Below are positions 23,497-32,930 of a stretch of 64,000 nucleotides of DNA, piece by piece. Positions within the stretch are counted from its first letter, which is position 1; the number at the start of each line of letters is the position of its first letter. This stretch comes from Rhodobacteraceae bacterium F11138 (GTDB taxonomy: Bacteria > Pseudomonadota > Alphaproteobacteria > Rhodobacterales > Rhodobacteraceae). The stretch spans positions 663,894-727,893 of the forward strand of contig JAEKDP010000001.1 of the NCBI GenBank assembly GCA_016521575.1, given 5' to 3'. The position numbers and the translations under genes were made by a program. A model generated the notes under the pieces. That model made no database searches, was not told where the DNA came from, and saw nothing but the letters and a program-made list of their open reading frames with translations.

Positions 23497-24819
23497 ATGC
23501 AGACCAGCTTTACCCCGGAACAGTTGCAGGATCCGGCCACGGCACGCAGCAACCAGATCCTGCGGTCCTGTGTGCATTGCGGGTTCTGCACGGCGACCTG
23601 TCCCACCTATCAGGTGCTGGGCGACGAACTGGACAGCCCGCGCGGCCGCATCTATCTGATCAAGGACATGCTGGAAAACAACCGGGTGCCGGATGAAAAG
23701 ACGGTCCGCCATGTGGATCGCTGCCTGTCCTGCCTGGCCTGCATGACAACCTGCCCGTCCGGGGTGCATTATATGCATCTGGTGGATCACGCGCGGGCCT
23801 ATATCGAAGAGCGGTACGAACGACCGTTCAGCGACCGGGCCTTGCGCTGGCTTCTGGCGCGGGTCCTGCCGCATCCGATGCGGTTCCGGCTGGCGCTGCT
23901 GGGGGCCAAGCTGGGCCGACCCTTTGCGCGGTGGCTGCCGGATCCCCGTTTGCGTGCCATGCTGGAAATGGCGCCACGGATCATTCCCCCGGTCAGCCGC
24001 AATGACGACCCGCAAAGCTTTGCGCCCAAGGCGCCGAAACGGATGCGTGTGGCGCTGATGACCGGTTGCGCGCAGAAGGCGCTGAACACCGATATCAACG
24101 ATGCCACCATCCGGATCTTGCGGCGCTACGGTTGCGAAGTGGTGGTTGCGCATGGTGCGGGGTGCTGCGGGGCATTGACCCATCACATGGGCAAGACCGA
24201 CGAAAGCCACGCGGCGGCGGCGGGCAACATCCGGGCCTGGGTCCGGGAAATGGACGGGCAGGGGTTGGATGCCATTGTCATCAATACCTCGGGGTGTGGC
24301 ACAACGATCAAGGATTACGGCCATATGTTCCGCAATGACCCGCTGGCCGGGGATGCGGCGCGGGTGTCGGCGATTGCAATGGATATCAGCGAACTTCTGG
24401 TGAAACTGGATCTCCCCGAAGGCAAGGACCAGGGCATCACCGTGGCCTATCATGCGGCCTGTTCCTTGCAGCACGGCCAGCAGATCAAGACCCACCCCAA
24501 GGATTTGCTGAAACGTGCCGGATTCGCCGTGGTTGAACCGGCCGACAGCCATCTGTGCTGCGGCTCGGCCGGGACCTACAATCTGTTGCAGCCCGAGATT
24601 TCAGGTCAGCTCAGAACGCGCAAGCTGCGCAGCTTGCAGGCCACCAAACCCGATCTGATCGCCGCGGGAAACATCGGATGTATGATGCAGCTGGGTGCCG
24701 GGGCTGGCGTGCCCATTGTGCACACGGTCGAGTTGCTGGACTGGGCCACAGGGGGGCCATATCCGCCCGCCCTGAACGCTTCGGGCCGCGATGGGCCGCA
24801 AATTCCCAACCTCAGGTAG
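23497..24819 (+). CDS. glcF: glycolate oxidase iron-sulfur subunit GlcF
   Basis: A 440-residue iron-sulfur subunit that carries electrons from GlcD. It has two ferredoxin-like [4Fe-4S] motifs near the N-terminus (CVHCGFCTATCPTY at about 26-39 and CLSCLACMTTCPSGVHY at about 76-92) and two cysteine-rich CCG domains (VAHGAGCCGALTHHMG, and CCGSAGTYNLLQP). The length and order are normal. It is the last gene of the operon; a serine protease gene follows after about 90 bp. Confidence 0.95.
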   Translation: MQTSFTPEQLQDPATARSNQILRSCVHCGFCTATCPTYQVLGDELDSPRGRIYLIKDMLENNRVPDEKTVRHVDRCLSCLACMTTCPSGVHYMHLVDHARAYIEERYERPFSDRALRWLLARVLPHPMRFRLALLGAKLGRPFARWLPDPRLRAMLEMAPRIIPPVSRNDDPQSFAPKAPKRMRVALMTGCAQKALNTDINDATIRILRRYGCEVVVAHGAGCCGALTHHMGKTDESHAAAAGNIRAWVREMDGQGLDAIVINTSGCGTTIKDYGHMFRNDPLAGDAARVSAIAMDISELLVKLDLPEGKDQGITVAYHAACSLQHGQQIKTHPKDLLKRAGFAVVEPADSHLCCGSAGTYNLLQPEISGQLRTRKLRSLQATKPDLIAAGNIGCMMQLGAGAGVPIVHTVELLDWATGGPYPPALNASGRDGPQIPNLR

Positions 24820-24906
24820 AACCGCGCAAATAGATCTTGCGAAAAGCCGCATTTTCGCCGCAAGCCTGTTATACGCTCATGGTGGTGTGGATTCGAGGTG
24901 TGGCCC

Positions 24907-25722
24907 GTGGTGTTCCGATTGATCTGTTTCCTGTTGGCGCTGCTTCCGGGCACTCTTGCTGCGCAGGACGCGGCGTTGCAGGCTTTGAACACCACCGACG
25001 CCGGGCGCGACTGGCAGGCCGTCGGGCGTCTGGACATCAATGGTGCGGGGTTCTGTACCGGGGCCCTGATCGCGCCCGATCTGGTCCTGACCGCCGCACA
25101 TTGCCTGTTTGATCGTCGATCCAAGGCCCGGATCGACCCGGAAACCATCGAGTTTCTGGCCGGATGGCGCAATGGCCGCGCCTCTGCCTATCGTCAGGTG
25201 CGTCGCGCCGTGGTGCATCCGGAATATGACTTTGGCGATGCTGTTTCGGCCCAGAGGGTCAGCACCGATGTGGCGCTGCTGGAGCTGCAACACCCGATCC
25301 GCAATACGACCGTGACGCCCTTTGCCACTGCCGGAAGGCCGCGCAAGGGGGATCAGGTCGGGGTGGTGTCCTATGCCAAATCGCGTTCCGAAGCGCCGGC
25401 GCTGCAAGAGGTTTGCGCCGTCATGGGCCGGCAATCGGGCGTGCTGGTGCTGTCGTGCGATGTGGATCACGGCTCGTCCGGGGCACCGATCTTTTCCTTT
25501 GCCGATGGCGGGGCGCGTATCGTTTCGGTCGTGTCTGCCAAGGCCGAAGTCGAAGGGCAAAGGGTTGCGTTGGGCACGACGCTGGACGAGCCTCTGGCTC
25601 TGTTGCGTGCCCAGCTGGACGCGGGATTGGGGTATAAACCGGGCCCGGCGTCGCCGCTTGTGAACCGGGTCACGGTGGGCCAGCCGCGTCGCGATACCGG
25701 CGCCAAGTTCATCCGCCCGTAA
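24907..25722 (+). CDS. secreted trypsin-like serine protease (S1), copy 1
   Basis: A 271-residue exported protease. GTG at 24907 is chosen because GAGG lies about 10 bases upstream. The N-terminus is a signal peptide (LICFLLALLPGTLAAQ). The triad is His of LTAAHC (about residue 65), Asp of STDVALLEL (about 121) and Ser of HGSSGAP (about 191), with a disulfide-type CTG...HC. It ends in TGAKFIRP. It is a tandem relative of the next gene, with a 108-bp gap. The substrate is unknown. Confidence 0.88.
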   Translation: MVFRLICFLLALLPGTLAAQDAALQALNTTDAGRDWQAVGRLDINGAGFCTGALIAPDLVLTAAHCLFDRRSKARIDPETIEFLAGWRNGRASAYRQVRRAVVHPEYDFGDAVSAQRVSTDVALLELQHPIRNTTVTPFATAGRPRKGDQVGVVSYAKSRSEAPALQEVCAVMGRQSGVLVLSCDVDHGSSGAPIFSFADGGARIVSVVSAKAEVEGQRVALGTTLDEPLALLRAQLDAGLGYKPGPASPLVNRVTVGQPRRDTGAKFIRP

Positions 25723-25830
25723 CCGTCGCGTCGCGATCCCGCGCCGGTCACAACTCGCCCGTACCGCGCCCGGATATTGCCGTATTCCCCTGTCATTGCT
25801 TGCCGCCGACACGGCAAGATAGGGTGAGCG

Positions 25831-26658
25831 ATGCGGTTTCGGAATAAATCTTTCGGGGGTTTTGCGGTCTGTTGCGCCGTTGTGCTGATGTGTCTGCCCG
25901 GTGCGGTCAGCGCGGATAACACCGGGTTGGTGCGGCTGACGGATCGCGATGATCTGTTGGGCTGGGAAGCCGTGGGCCGTCTGGATATCGACGGCACCGG
26001 GTATTGCACCGGCACGCTGATCGCGCCGGATCTTGTGCTGACGGCGGCGCATTGCGTTTATGACCGGCAGCACAGGCTGCGGAACATCCAGGCCCTGACC
26101 TTTCGCGCCGGTTTGCGCGATGGGGTGTCGATCGCCGATCGCAAGGTGGCCCAGATCGCGGCGGTGCCTGACTACGATCCGCGCGCCGCGCCAAACGTCG
26201 CGCGGGTGCGCCACGACGTGGCCCTGTTGCGCCTGGCCAGCCCGATCACCAGCCGGGATGCCGATCCGTTCATTCTCTATACCGGGCAGCGTGTCGGCAC
26301 CAAGGTCAGTGTGACCTCTTATGGCAGGGGCCGTGACGACGCTTTGTCGCGTCAGCGCAGATGCAGTATCGTGGCCCAGAACAACGATTTGATGGCGTTC
26401 GATTGCGATGTGACTTTCGGCTCGTCGGGGGCCCCGGTGTTCGTGCAATCGGGCACGCGGGGCCGCATCGTGTCGGTGATATCAGGCGGTGGCACAGTCG
26501 GCGGGCGCGAGGTGGCGCTGGGCATGGCCTTGCCCGACACCGTGGCCCGGCTCAAGTCGCAGTTGCGCGCGGCTTCTCGTCCGGTGACCGCGCGTATCAA
26601 CCGTCTTTCGGCGGGGGGCAGAAACACGTCGACCGGTGCCAAGTTCATCCGCAATTAA
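25831..26658 (+). CDS. secreted trypsin-like serine protease (S1), copy 2
   Basis: A 275-residue exported protease with a signal peptide (FAVCCAVVLMCLPGAVSA). The triad is H74 in LTAAHC, D129 in RHDVALLRL and S199 in FGSSGAP. It resembles copy 1 in the N-terminal block (GWEAVGRLDIDGTGYCTGTL versus DWQAVGRLDINGAGFCTGAL) and shares the C-terminal tag TGAKFIR. A dyad CTTGCCG/CGGCAAG (25799-25818) stands just before its ribosome binding site. Tandem duplication is the simple explanation; different substrates or regulation may keep both. Confidence 0.88.
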   Translation: MRFRNKSFGGFAVCCAVVLMCLPGAVSADNTGLVRLTDRDDLLGWEAVGRLDIDGTGYCTGTLIAPDLVLTAAHCVYDRQHRLRNIQALTFRAGLRDGVSIADRKVAQIAAVPDYDPRAAPNVARVRHDVALLRLASPITSRDADPFILYTGQRVGTKVSVTSYGRGRDDALSRQRRCSIVAQNNDLMAFDCDVTFGSSGAPVFVQSGTRGRIVSVISGGGTVGGREVALGMALPDTVARLKSQLRAASRPVTARINRLSAGGRNTSTGAKFIRN

Positions 26659-26688
26659 AGCGCATTGTTCCAATGCCCGCGCCGGGGG

Positions 26689-26718
26689 CTTGAAACCGAT
26701 CCGCAGGCAGCCCATTTC
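26689..26718 (+). promoter_or_regulatory. RpoH (sigma-32) promoter of hsp20
   Basis: CTTGAAA (26689-26695) is the RpoH -35 hexamer and CCCATTT (26711-26717) a close match to the CCCCATNT -10, with 15 bases between. The 26658-26815 gap then leaves a leader of about 90 bases before the small heat-shock gene. Heat-shock control of Hsp20 by RpoH is general in alphaproteobacteria. The leader is long enough to hold an RNA thermometer, but I see no clear one. Confidence 0.75.
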
Positions 26719-26814
26719 ATACGCATCGGGATGCCGGAACGGGTCCCGTCAACCAACCGGCCCGTCCCCATGGGAGGGCTTTCGTAAATCGCTCAAATAC
26801 GAGGATAACGACCT

Positions 26815-27291
26815 ATGCGTACTTTCGACTTTGCTCCTTTGCACCGGGCCACTGTGGGCTTTGACCAAATTGCCGATCTGATGGACCGTGTGATGACCAA
26901 CGATGTCGGCCAGTCCAGCTATCCCCCGTACAACATTGAAAAAACCGCGGCGGATTCCTACCGGATCTCGATTGCGGTCGCTGGCTTTTCGGACAGCGAC
27001 CTGACCGTCGAGGTCAAGGAAAACGCGTTGGTCGTCTCGGGCCGGAAAGCCGAAGACGACGATTCCGAACGCAGTTTCCTGCATCGCGGTATCGCAACGC
27101 GCGCGTTTGAACGCCGGTTCCATCTGGCGGATCATGTGCGCGTGACGGGTGCCAGCCATTCCGACGGGATGCTGCATATCGACCTGACGCGGGAAATTCC
27201 CGAGGCGCTCAAACCGCGCCGGATCGAAATTGCCAGCACATCGCCGGCGTCGGTCAAAACCGATGTGGTTGACGCAAAAGCCGTTAACTGA
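26815..27291 (+). CDS. Hsp20 small heat-shock protein
   Basis: A 158-residue IbpA-type chaperone that holds unfolding proteins until the DnaK/ClpB system refolds them. It has the alpha-crystallin domain from about residue 39 (YNIEKTAADSYRISIAVAGF, then LTVEVKENALVVSGRK) to RHLADH-type FHLADHVRVTGASHSDGMLH, and an unusual acidic/serine-rich C-tail (STSPASVKTDVVDAKAVN) in place of the plain IXI end (RRIEIAST). A sigma-32 promoter lies upstream and a strong terminator downstream. The length is normal. Confidence 0.93.
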   Translation: MRTFDFAPLHRATVGFDQIADLMDRVMTNDVGQSSYPPYNIEKTAADSYRISIAVAGFSDSDLTVEVKENALVVSGRKAEDDDSERSFLHRGIATRAFERRFHLADHVRVTGASHSDGMLHIDLTREIPEALKPRRIEIASTSPASVKTDVVDAKAVN

Positions 27292-27355
27292 TGCCTTGCG
27301 GGTTGTTCCCGACAGGCTGATACCGCCAACCAGACTTCCCTCGGATTGACGGTAT

Positions 27356-27395
27356 GCCCCGCATCTGGTCAGACAGGTGCGGGGCTTTGCATTTT
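27356..27395 (+). terminator. rho-independent terminator after hsp20
   Basis: GCCCCGCA (27356-27363) pairs with TGCGGGGC (27378-27385), followed by TTTGCATTTT. It lies 65 bp downstream of hsp20 and in the gap before the convergent gabD-type gene. Confidence 0.75.
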
Positions 27396-27509
27396 CTGTT
27401 CAGGGGCCACCTGCAACGGTTTCACGGCCCGCGCCATAGGCGGGAAACCGAAACGATTGGCGAACGGTGCGCAGCGCTGTCCGCCAATGCGTTCGCGAAG
27501 ACGGTCGGG

Positions 27510-28985
27510 TCAGACCGCCATGCAGATGTATTTCATTTCGAGATAATCCTCGATGCCATGGTGACTGCCTTCGCGGCCCAGGCCCGATTGCTTGACGCCG
27601 CCGAACGGGGCGAGTTCGGTGCTTATGATGCCGGTGTTGACCCCGACGATCCCGTATTCCAGCGCCTCGGCGACCTTGTAGACGCGGCTCAGATCCTTGG
27701 CATAGAAATAGGCGGCCAGACCAAAGATCGTGTCATTGGCCATCTCGATCACCTGATCCACGTCATCGAATTTGAACAGGGGCGCGAGCGGGCCAAAGGT
27801 TTCTTCCTTGGCGACGGCCATGTTCTGGGTGACGCCGGTCACGACGGTGGGTTCAAAGAAGGTCCCGCCCAGATCGTGCCGTTTGCCGCCGGTCAACACT
27901 TCGCCGCCCTTGGATGTCACATCGCCCAGATGTTCCAGCACCTTGTCGACCGCTTCGCTGTTGATCAGCGGCCCGGTGGTGACATCGTCGTTCAGCCCGT
28001 CGCCGACGTTCAGCTTTTCGACCGCATCCTTCAGCTTGGCGGCAAAAGCGTCATAGACACCGGCCTGCACATAGATGCGGTTGGCACAGACGCAGGTTTG
28101 ACCGTTATTGCGGAACTTGCACAGCATTGCGCCTTCGACGGCGGCGTCCAGATCGGCGTCGTCAAAGACGATGAAAGGTGCGTTGCCGCCCAGCTCCATC
28201 GAGCATTTCATCACCTGATCGGCGGCCTGTTTCAGCAGGATGCGGCCAACTTCGGTCGAGCCGGTGAAGGTCAGTTTGCGCACGGCGGGGTTCTCGCAGA
28301 ATTCCTTGCCTATGGCGCTGGAGGATGAGCTGGGAAGCACGTTGAACACACCGGCGGGAATACCGGCGCGATCCGCGAGCACGCCCATGACCAGTGCCGA
28401 CAGCGGCGTTTCCTTGGCCGGGCGCGCAACAAAGGCACAGCCCGCCGCCAGGGCCGGCGCGGCCTTGCGGGTGATCATCGCATTGGGAAAGTTCCACGGC
28501 GTGATCGAGGCAGCGACGCCGATGGGTTGTTTCAGCACCGTAATCCGTTTGTCGCGCTGATGGCCCGGAATGGTTTCGCCATAGATGCGCTTGGCTTCTT
28601 CGCCGAAGAACTCGATGAAGGATGCACCATAGGCGACTTCGCCCACGGCTTCGTTCAGCGGTTTGCCCTGCTCGGCGGTCAGGATGGTGCCAAGATCCTG
28701 TGCGTTTGCCATCATCAGGTCGAACCACTTGCGCAGGATGGCGGCGCGTTCCTTGCCGGTCATTGCGGCCCATTCCTTCTGCGCGGCTTCGGCCTGGGCG
28801 ATGGCGTCCGCGACCTGTGCGCGGCTGAGATCGGCCACTTCGGCGATCACATCCCCGCGTGCGGGGTTGGTGACGGCGAATGTGCCGTTGTCGCCATCGA
28901 CCCACTGGCCGCCGATATAGGCCTTGGTGACCAGCAGGTCCGGGTCTTTGAGCAGTGATTTGAGATTGGTTGTCGTCTCCAGCAT
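27510..28985 (-). CDS. gabD: NAD(P)-dependent succinate-semialdehyde dehydrogenase
   Basis: A 491-residue aldehyde dehydrogenase that oxidises succinate semialdehyde to succinate in GABA breakdown. The start at 28985 gives the family length. It shows NFPNAMITRKAAPALAAGCA (nucleotide loop), the LTFTGSTEVGRIL motif, the catalytic Glu in SMELGGNAPFIVFDDAD and the active-site cysteine region FRNNGQTCVCANRIYVQ. The two-cysteine TCVC pattern is typical of GabD. It is a single gene convergent with hsp20, and divergent from the creatinase gene. Confidence 0.93.
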   Translation of the reverse strand: MLETTTNLKSLLKDPDLLVTKAYIGGQWVDGDNGTFAVTNPARGDVIAEVADLSRAQVADAIAQAEAAQKEWAAMTGKERAAILRKWFDLMMANAQDLGTILTAEQGKPLNEAVGEVAYGASFIEFFGEEAKRIYGETIPGHQRDKRITVLKQPIGVAASITPWNFPNAMITRKAAPALAAGCAFVARPAKETPLSALVMGVLADRAGIPAGVFNVLPSSSSSAIGKEFCENPAVRKLTFTGSTEVGRILLKQAADQVMKCSMELGGNAPFIVFDDADLDAAVEGAMLCKFRNNGQTCVCANRIYVQAGVYDAFAAKLKDAVEKLNVGDGLNDDVTTGPLINSEAVDKVLEHLGDVTSKGGEVLTGGKRHDLGGTFFEPTVVTGVTQNMAVAKEETFGPLAPLFKFDDVDQVIEMANDTIFGLAAYFYAKDLSRVYKVAEALEYGIVGVNTGIISTELAPFGGVKQSGLGREGSHHGIEDYLEMKYICMAV

Positions 28986-29227
28986 CGGGTGTTCCTCCGG
29001 CAAAACTCTACCCGGGCAGCCAAACCAGTTGGGACGGGAATTGTCTAGGGCCACATATGGCAGAGAAGGGATGGAAGCGGGGAATGCGATCTGATACTAT
29101 CCGCCACGTCCTGTCCGGGGGCCGTTCCCGAATCAGGCTGGCATAACCCACGGCGATGGCGTCGCCGCACGGTCCCAACCCAACACCGTCCTGAACGCCG
29201 GGACCTTTCTGAAAAGGAGGGTCGATT
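28986..29227. other. divergent gabD/creatinase intergenic region
   Basis: About 240 bp without a gene. It holds the promoters of both divergent genes and a very good AAAGGAGGGT ribosome binding site for the creatinase gene. I see no clear palindrome. Confidence 0.5.
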
Positions 29228-30436
29228 ATGACCACACGTCCTGACATGTACCGTTTTCACAATGGCGAAAAGGCCGCGTTGCCCTTTGCCGTTTCGGAAT
29301 ATGAGGATCGCATCGCCGAATTGCGGGAACGCATGCAGGCCACAGGGGTCAGCGCGGCGGTTTTCACCTCGATGCACAACATCGCCTATTATTCCGGATT
29401 TCTGTATTGTGCGTTCGGTCGCCCCTACGGGTTGGTGGTCACGGAAAAGGATTGCGTGACGATCAGCGCGGGTATCGACGCCGGCCAGCCCTGGCGGCGC
29501 AGCTTTTGTGACAATATCACCTATACGGACTGGCAACGCGACAATTTCTGGCGCGCGGTGGGGTCGGTCGCGGGCACCGGCGGCGTCATTGGATATGAGG
29601 GCGACCACCTGACGCTGATGCAGCGCGACAAGCTTGAGGATTTCCTGAAACCACTGACCATGGTGGACCTGTACGAGACCACGATGCGTCAGCGCATGCA
29701 CAAGTCCGAGGCCGAAATCGCCCTGATCCGGCAGGGCGCGCAGGTCGCGGATGTCGGCGGTTATGCGATCCGCGATGCGATCCGGGCCGGTGTGCGTGAG
29801 ATCGATGTGGCGATGGCCGGACGCGATGCTATGGAGACCGAGATCGCCAAACGCTTTCCCGACGCAGAATATCGCGACACCTGGGTCTGGTTCCAATCCG
29901 GTTTGAACACGGACGGCGCGCACAACCCGGTCACCGGGCGGGTTCTGGAGCGCGGCGATATCCTGTCCCTGAACACGTTCCCGATGATTTCCGGATACTA
30001 TACCGCGCTGGAACGGACCCTCTTTGTGGAAACCGTGGACGCGGCCAGTCTGGACATCTGGCAGGCCAATATTGCCGCCCATGAACTTGGCATGACCCTG
30101 CTGAAACCCGGTGCCAGCTGTGCCGATATCACCAACCAGATCAATGCCTTCTTTGCCGAACGGGATCTGCTGCAATACCGCACCTTCGGCTATGGCCATT
30201 CGTTTGGCGTGCTGTCGCATTACTATGGCCGTGAGGCGGGGCTGGAGCTGCGCGAGGATATCGACACGGTGCTTGAACCGGGCATGGTGATCAGCATGGA
30301 ACCGATGCTGACCATTCCCCAGGGTCAGCCGGGCGCGGGCGGGTATCGCGAACATGACATCCTGCTGATTACCGAGGATGGCAACGAAAATATCACGGCC
30401 TACCCGTATGGCCCCGATTTCAACGTGGTGGGCTGA
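29228..30436 (+). CDS. creatinase (creatine amidinohydrolase)
   Basis: A 402-residue M24/pita-bread enzyme that hydrolyses creatine to sarcosine and urea. It follows the Pseudomonas putida creatinase sequence closely over its length (403 residues): FTSMHNIAYYSGFLYCAFGR near residue 46, ISAGIDAGQPWRRSF, QSGLNTDGAHNPVTGRVLERGDIL with the catalytic His at residue 232 exactly as in the Pseudomonas enzyme, LQYRTFGYGHSFGVLSHYYG, and EPGMVISMEPML. The ABC transporter and cupin genes nearby are convergent, so they are only candidate partners. An M24 aminopeptidase is excluded by the close match to creatinase. Confidence 0.88.
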   Translation: MTTRPDMYRFHNGEKAALPFAVSEYEDRIAELRERMQATGVSAAVFTSMHNIAYYSGFLYCAFGRPYGLVVTEKDCVTISAGIDAGQPWRRSFCDNITYTDWQRDNFWRAVGSVAGTGGVIGYEGDHLTLMQRDKLEDFLKPLTMVDLYETTMRQRMHKSEAEIALIRQGAQVADVGGYAIRDAIRAGVREIDVAMAGRDAMETEIAKRFPDAEYRDTWVWFQSGLNTDGAHNPVTGRVLERGDILSLNTFPMISGYYTALERTLFVETVDAASLDIWQANIAAHELGMTLLKPGASCADITNQINAFFAERDLLQYRTFGYGHSFGVLSHYYGREAGLELREDIDTVLEPGMVISMEPMLTIPQGQPGAGGYREHDILLITEDGNENITAYPYGPDFNVVG

Positions 30437-30492
30437 TCGCCTGCTTGCGGCCGGGTTTTCGCAACCCGGCCGCATTGTTCCGACAGACGGCG

Positions 30493-32118
30493 TCAGCCGA
30501 TCGGTCGGGCGGGATGGTCGGATTCGGGCGCGGCTCCCAGATCGGGCAGGCGCGGGGCGGCGGCGATCAGGGCCTGCGTATAGGGATGACGCGGGGCTGT
30601 GAACACGTCCTCGGTCTGGCCGGTTTCCACGATCTTTCCGGACTGCATGACCAGAACCCGGTCCGTGACCGTGCGCACGACGCTCAGATCGTGGCTGATG
30701 AACAGATAGGTCAGATCGTAGGTCGCGCAGAGATCCGCCATCAGGTCCAGGATTTGCGCCCGCACCGACACATCCAGCGCGCTGACGGCTTCGTCAAACA
30801 GGATCAGCTCGGGGCGGATGATCAGGGCGCGGGCAATGGCGATGCGCTGACGTTGTCCGCCGGAAAATTCGTGAATGTATTTCCCTGCATCATCCGGGCG
30901 CAGGCCAACCGCGGTCAGTGCCTCGGCGATGGCGTCCTGCCGCGCCGTGCCGGTGGGGGGCGAGGCAAGCAGATGAAAAGGCTCGGCGATCAACCGGTCA
31001 ACCCGGTGACGGGGGTTGAAGCTGCCGAACGGGTCCTGAAATACCACCTGCATCTTGCGCCGAACCGCCAGGTTGGGCCGATTTCCGGTGAACACCGGCG
31101 CGCCATCCAGCAGGATGCGGCCGGATTGCACATCTTCCAGACCCAGTATCGCCCGCGTCAGGGTGGATTTGCCACAGCCGGATTCACCGACCAGCCCCAA
31201 TCTCTCGCCCCGGTTCAGGGTAAAGGAGACATCGTTGACCGCGCGGTACCGGCCGGCTTCGCCGAACAGCCCGCTGCGGGGCAGGCGATAATCGCGGCAG
31301 ACGTTCTGGACCTGCAAAAGCGGGGTCGGTGCGGGCGGTTCTGGCAGCGTGACCTGATGGTTCGAGGCCTGAAACAGCATCCGCGTATAGGGATGTGTCA
31401 TATGGGCCAGCAAATGTTGCGTCGCACCCTGTTCGACCACGACCCCGTGGCGCATCACCACGATGCGGTCGGCCATGTCTGACACGACCGCCAGATCATG
31501 GGTGATCATTAGCAACCCCATGCCGAAATCCGCCACCAGCCCCTTGAGCAGGTCCAGGATCTGGGCCTGGGTGGTGACGTCCAGCGCGGTTGTGGGTTCG
31601 TCGGCAATCAGCAGTTTGGGACGCAGGGCGATGGCCATGGCGATCACCACGCGCTGACGCTGACCGCCTGACAATTCGTGCGGATACCGCGACAGAGGGA
31701 AACGCGCGGCAGGCAGGCCGACGCGATCCAGCACCTCGCGGGCGCGTTGCATGGCCTGATCGCGCGGCAGGGCATCGTGGACCAGAATGGTCTCGGCAAC
31801 CTGATCGCCAATGGTCTTGACCGGGTTCAGGGCCGTCATCGGTTCCTGAAACACCATGCCCACCCGTTGCCCGCGGATCGCGCACATGTCCGTTTCGGAC
31901 ATATCCAGAAGATCTGAGCCGTCCAGCACGATCCGCCCGGTCGCTTTCGCGCTGCCGGGCAACAGGCCCATCACCGCCAATGCCGTCATGGATTTGCCGG
32001 ACCCGCTTTCACCGGTGACGGCCACGATCTCGCCGGGTGCCACGCTCAGCGAGACATTGTGCAGGATGTCCAGACGATGGATCGACAGGCACAGGTTTTC
32101 GATGTCAAGCAGGCTCAT
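30493..32118 (-). CDS. fused oligopeptide/dipeptide ABC transporter ATPase (DppD-DppF-like)
   Basis: A 541-residue protein made of two ABC ATPase domains, equivalent to separate DppD and DppF. Domain 1 (about 1-260) has Walker [10 protein letters not shown], the signature LSGGQRQRV and Walker [12 protein letters not shown]; domain 2 (about 275-541) has Walker [10 protein letters not shown], signature FSGGQRQRI and [11 protein letters not shown]. The Q-loop sections ([11 protein letters not shown] and [11 protein letters not shown]) are of the peptide/nickel class. Its ATG overlaps the permease stop by ATGA. It is the last gene of the binding-protein, cupin, permease, permease, ATPase operon. 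Confidence 0.95.
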   Translation of the reverse strand: MSLLDIENLCLSIHRLDILHNVSLSVAPGEIVAVTGESGSGKSMTALAVMGLLPGSAKATGRIVLDGSDLLDMSETDMCAIRGQRVGMVFQEPMTALNPVKTIGDQVAETILVHDALPRDQAMQRAREVLDRVGLPAARFPLSRYPHELSGGQRQRVVIAMAIALRPKLLIADEPTTALDVTTQAQILDLLKGLVADFGMGLLMITHDLAVVSDMADRIVVMRHGVVVEQGATQHLLAHMTHPYTRMLFQASNHQVTLPEPPAPTPLLQVQNVCRDYRLPRSGLFGEAGRYRAVNDVSFTLNRGERLGLVGESGCGKSTLTRAILGLEDVQSGRILLDGAPVFTGNRPNLAVRRKMQVVFQDPFGSFNPRHRVDRLIAEPFHLLASPPTGTARQDAIAEALTAVGLRPDDAGKYIHEFSGGQRQRIAIARALIIRPELILFDEAVSALDVSVRAQILDLMADLCATYDLTYLFISHDLSVVRTVTDRVLVMQSGKIVETGQTEDVFTAPRHPYTQALIAAAPRLPDLGAAPESDHPARPIG

Positions 32119-32930
32119 GCGCGGTTGATCCTCAGGCGGGGATCCAGATAATCGCGCAGACCGTCGCCCATCAGGTTCAATCCCAGAACCGTCACGATGA
32201 TCGCGATACCGGGGATCAGGGCCAAATGCGGCGCAAAGCTGACCATGGTCTGGGCGTCGGCCAGCATCCGCCCCCAGCTGGGCGTCGGCGGCTGCGCCCC
32301 CAATCCGACATAGGACAGGCCTGCTTCGGCCAGGATGCCAAGGCTGAACTGGATCGTGCCCTGCACGATCAGCAGGTTGGTAATGTTGGGCAGGATGTGT
32401 TCGATTGAAATCCGTGCGCCGGACTTTCCCGCGACCCGCGCGGCCAGGATGAAATCGCGTTCCCAAAGCGACAGGGCGGCACCGCGGCTGATGCGGGCGA
32501 ACACCGGAATGTTGAAAATGCCGATGGCGATGATCGCGTTCACGGCCCCCGCGCCGAACACGGCGGTGATCAGGATCGCGATAACCAGGCTGGGAAAGGC
32601 AAAGACCAGATCGTTGCCGCGCATGATCAGCTCGTCCAGCCATGATCCCTTGTGGGCCGCGGCCATCAGTCCCAGCGGCACCCCCAGAGCCATTCCGATG
32701 CCGACCGCGATCAGCGCCACCGCGATCGACGTGCGCGCGCCGACCATGATCATGCTGAAAATATCGCGCCCGAAATGATCGGTCCCGAACCAATGGCCAG
32801 CGCCGGGCGGATGCAGCTTGGCCGGTATATCCATCACGGTATGGTCGTAGGGTGTCCAGACAAAGGAAACCAGCGCCGCCAGCACCACCAGTGATGACAG
32901 TGCGATACCGATGATCAGGCTGCGGCTCAT
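32115..32930 (-). CDS. ABC transporter permease (DppC-like)
   Basis: A 271-residue inner-membrane permease of the dipeptide/nickel class. It has FGTDHFGRDIFSMIMVGARTSI at about residue 48 and the ABC-permease EAA-type loop (RISRGAALSLWERDFILAAR, then SGARISIEHILPNITNLL). It has about six membrane segments. The start overlaps the upstream permease by four bases. It should form the channel with DppB and the fused ATPase. Confidence 0.92.
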   Translation of the reverse strand: MSRSLIIGIALSSLVVLAALVSFVWTPYDHTVMDIPAKLHPPGAGHWFGTDHFGRDIFSMIMVGARTSIAVALIAVGIGMALGVPLGLMAAAHKGSWLDELIMRGNDLVFAFPSLVIAILITAVFGAGAVNAIIAIGIFNIPVFARISRGAALSLWERDFILAARVAGKSGARISIEHILPNITNLLIVQGTIQFSLGILAEAGLSYVGLGAQPPTPSWGRMLADAQTMVSFAPHLALIPGIAIIVTVLGLNLMGDGLRDYLDPRLRINRA

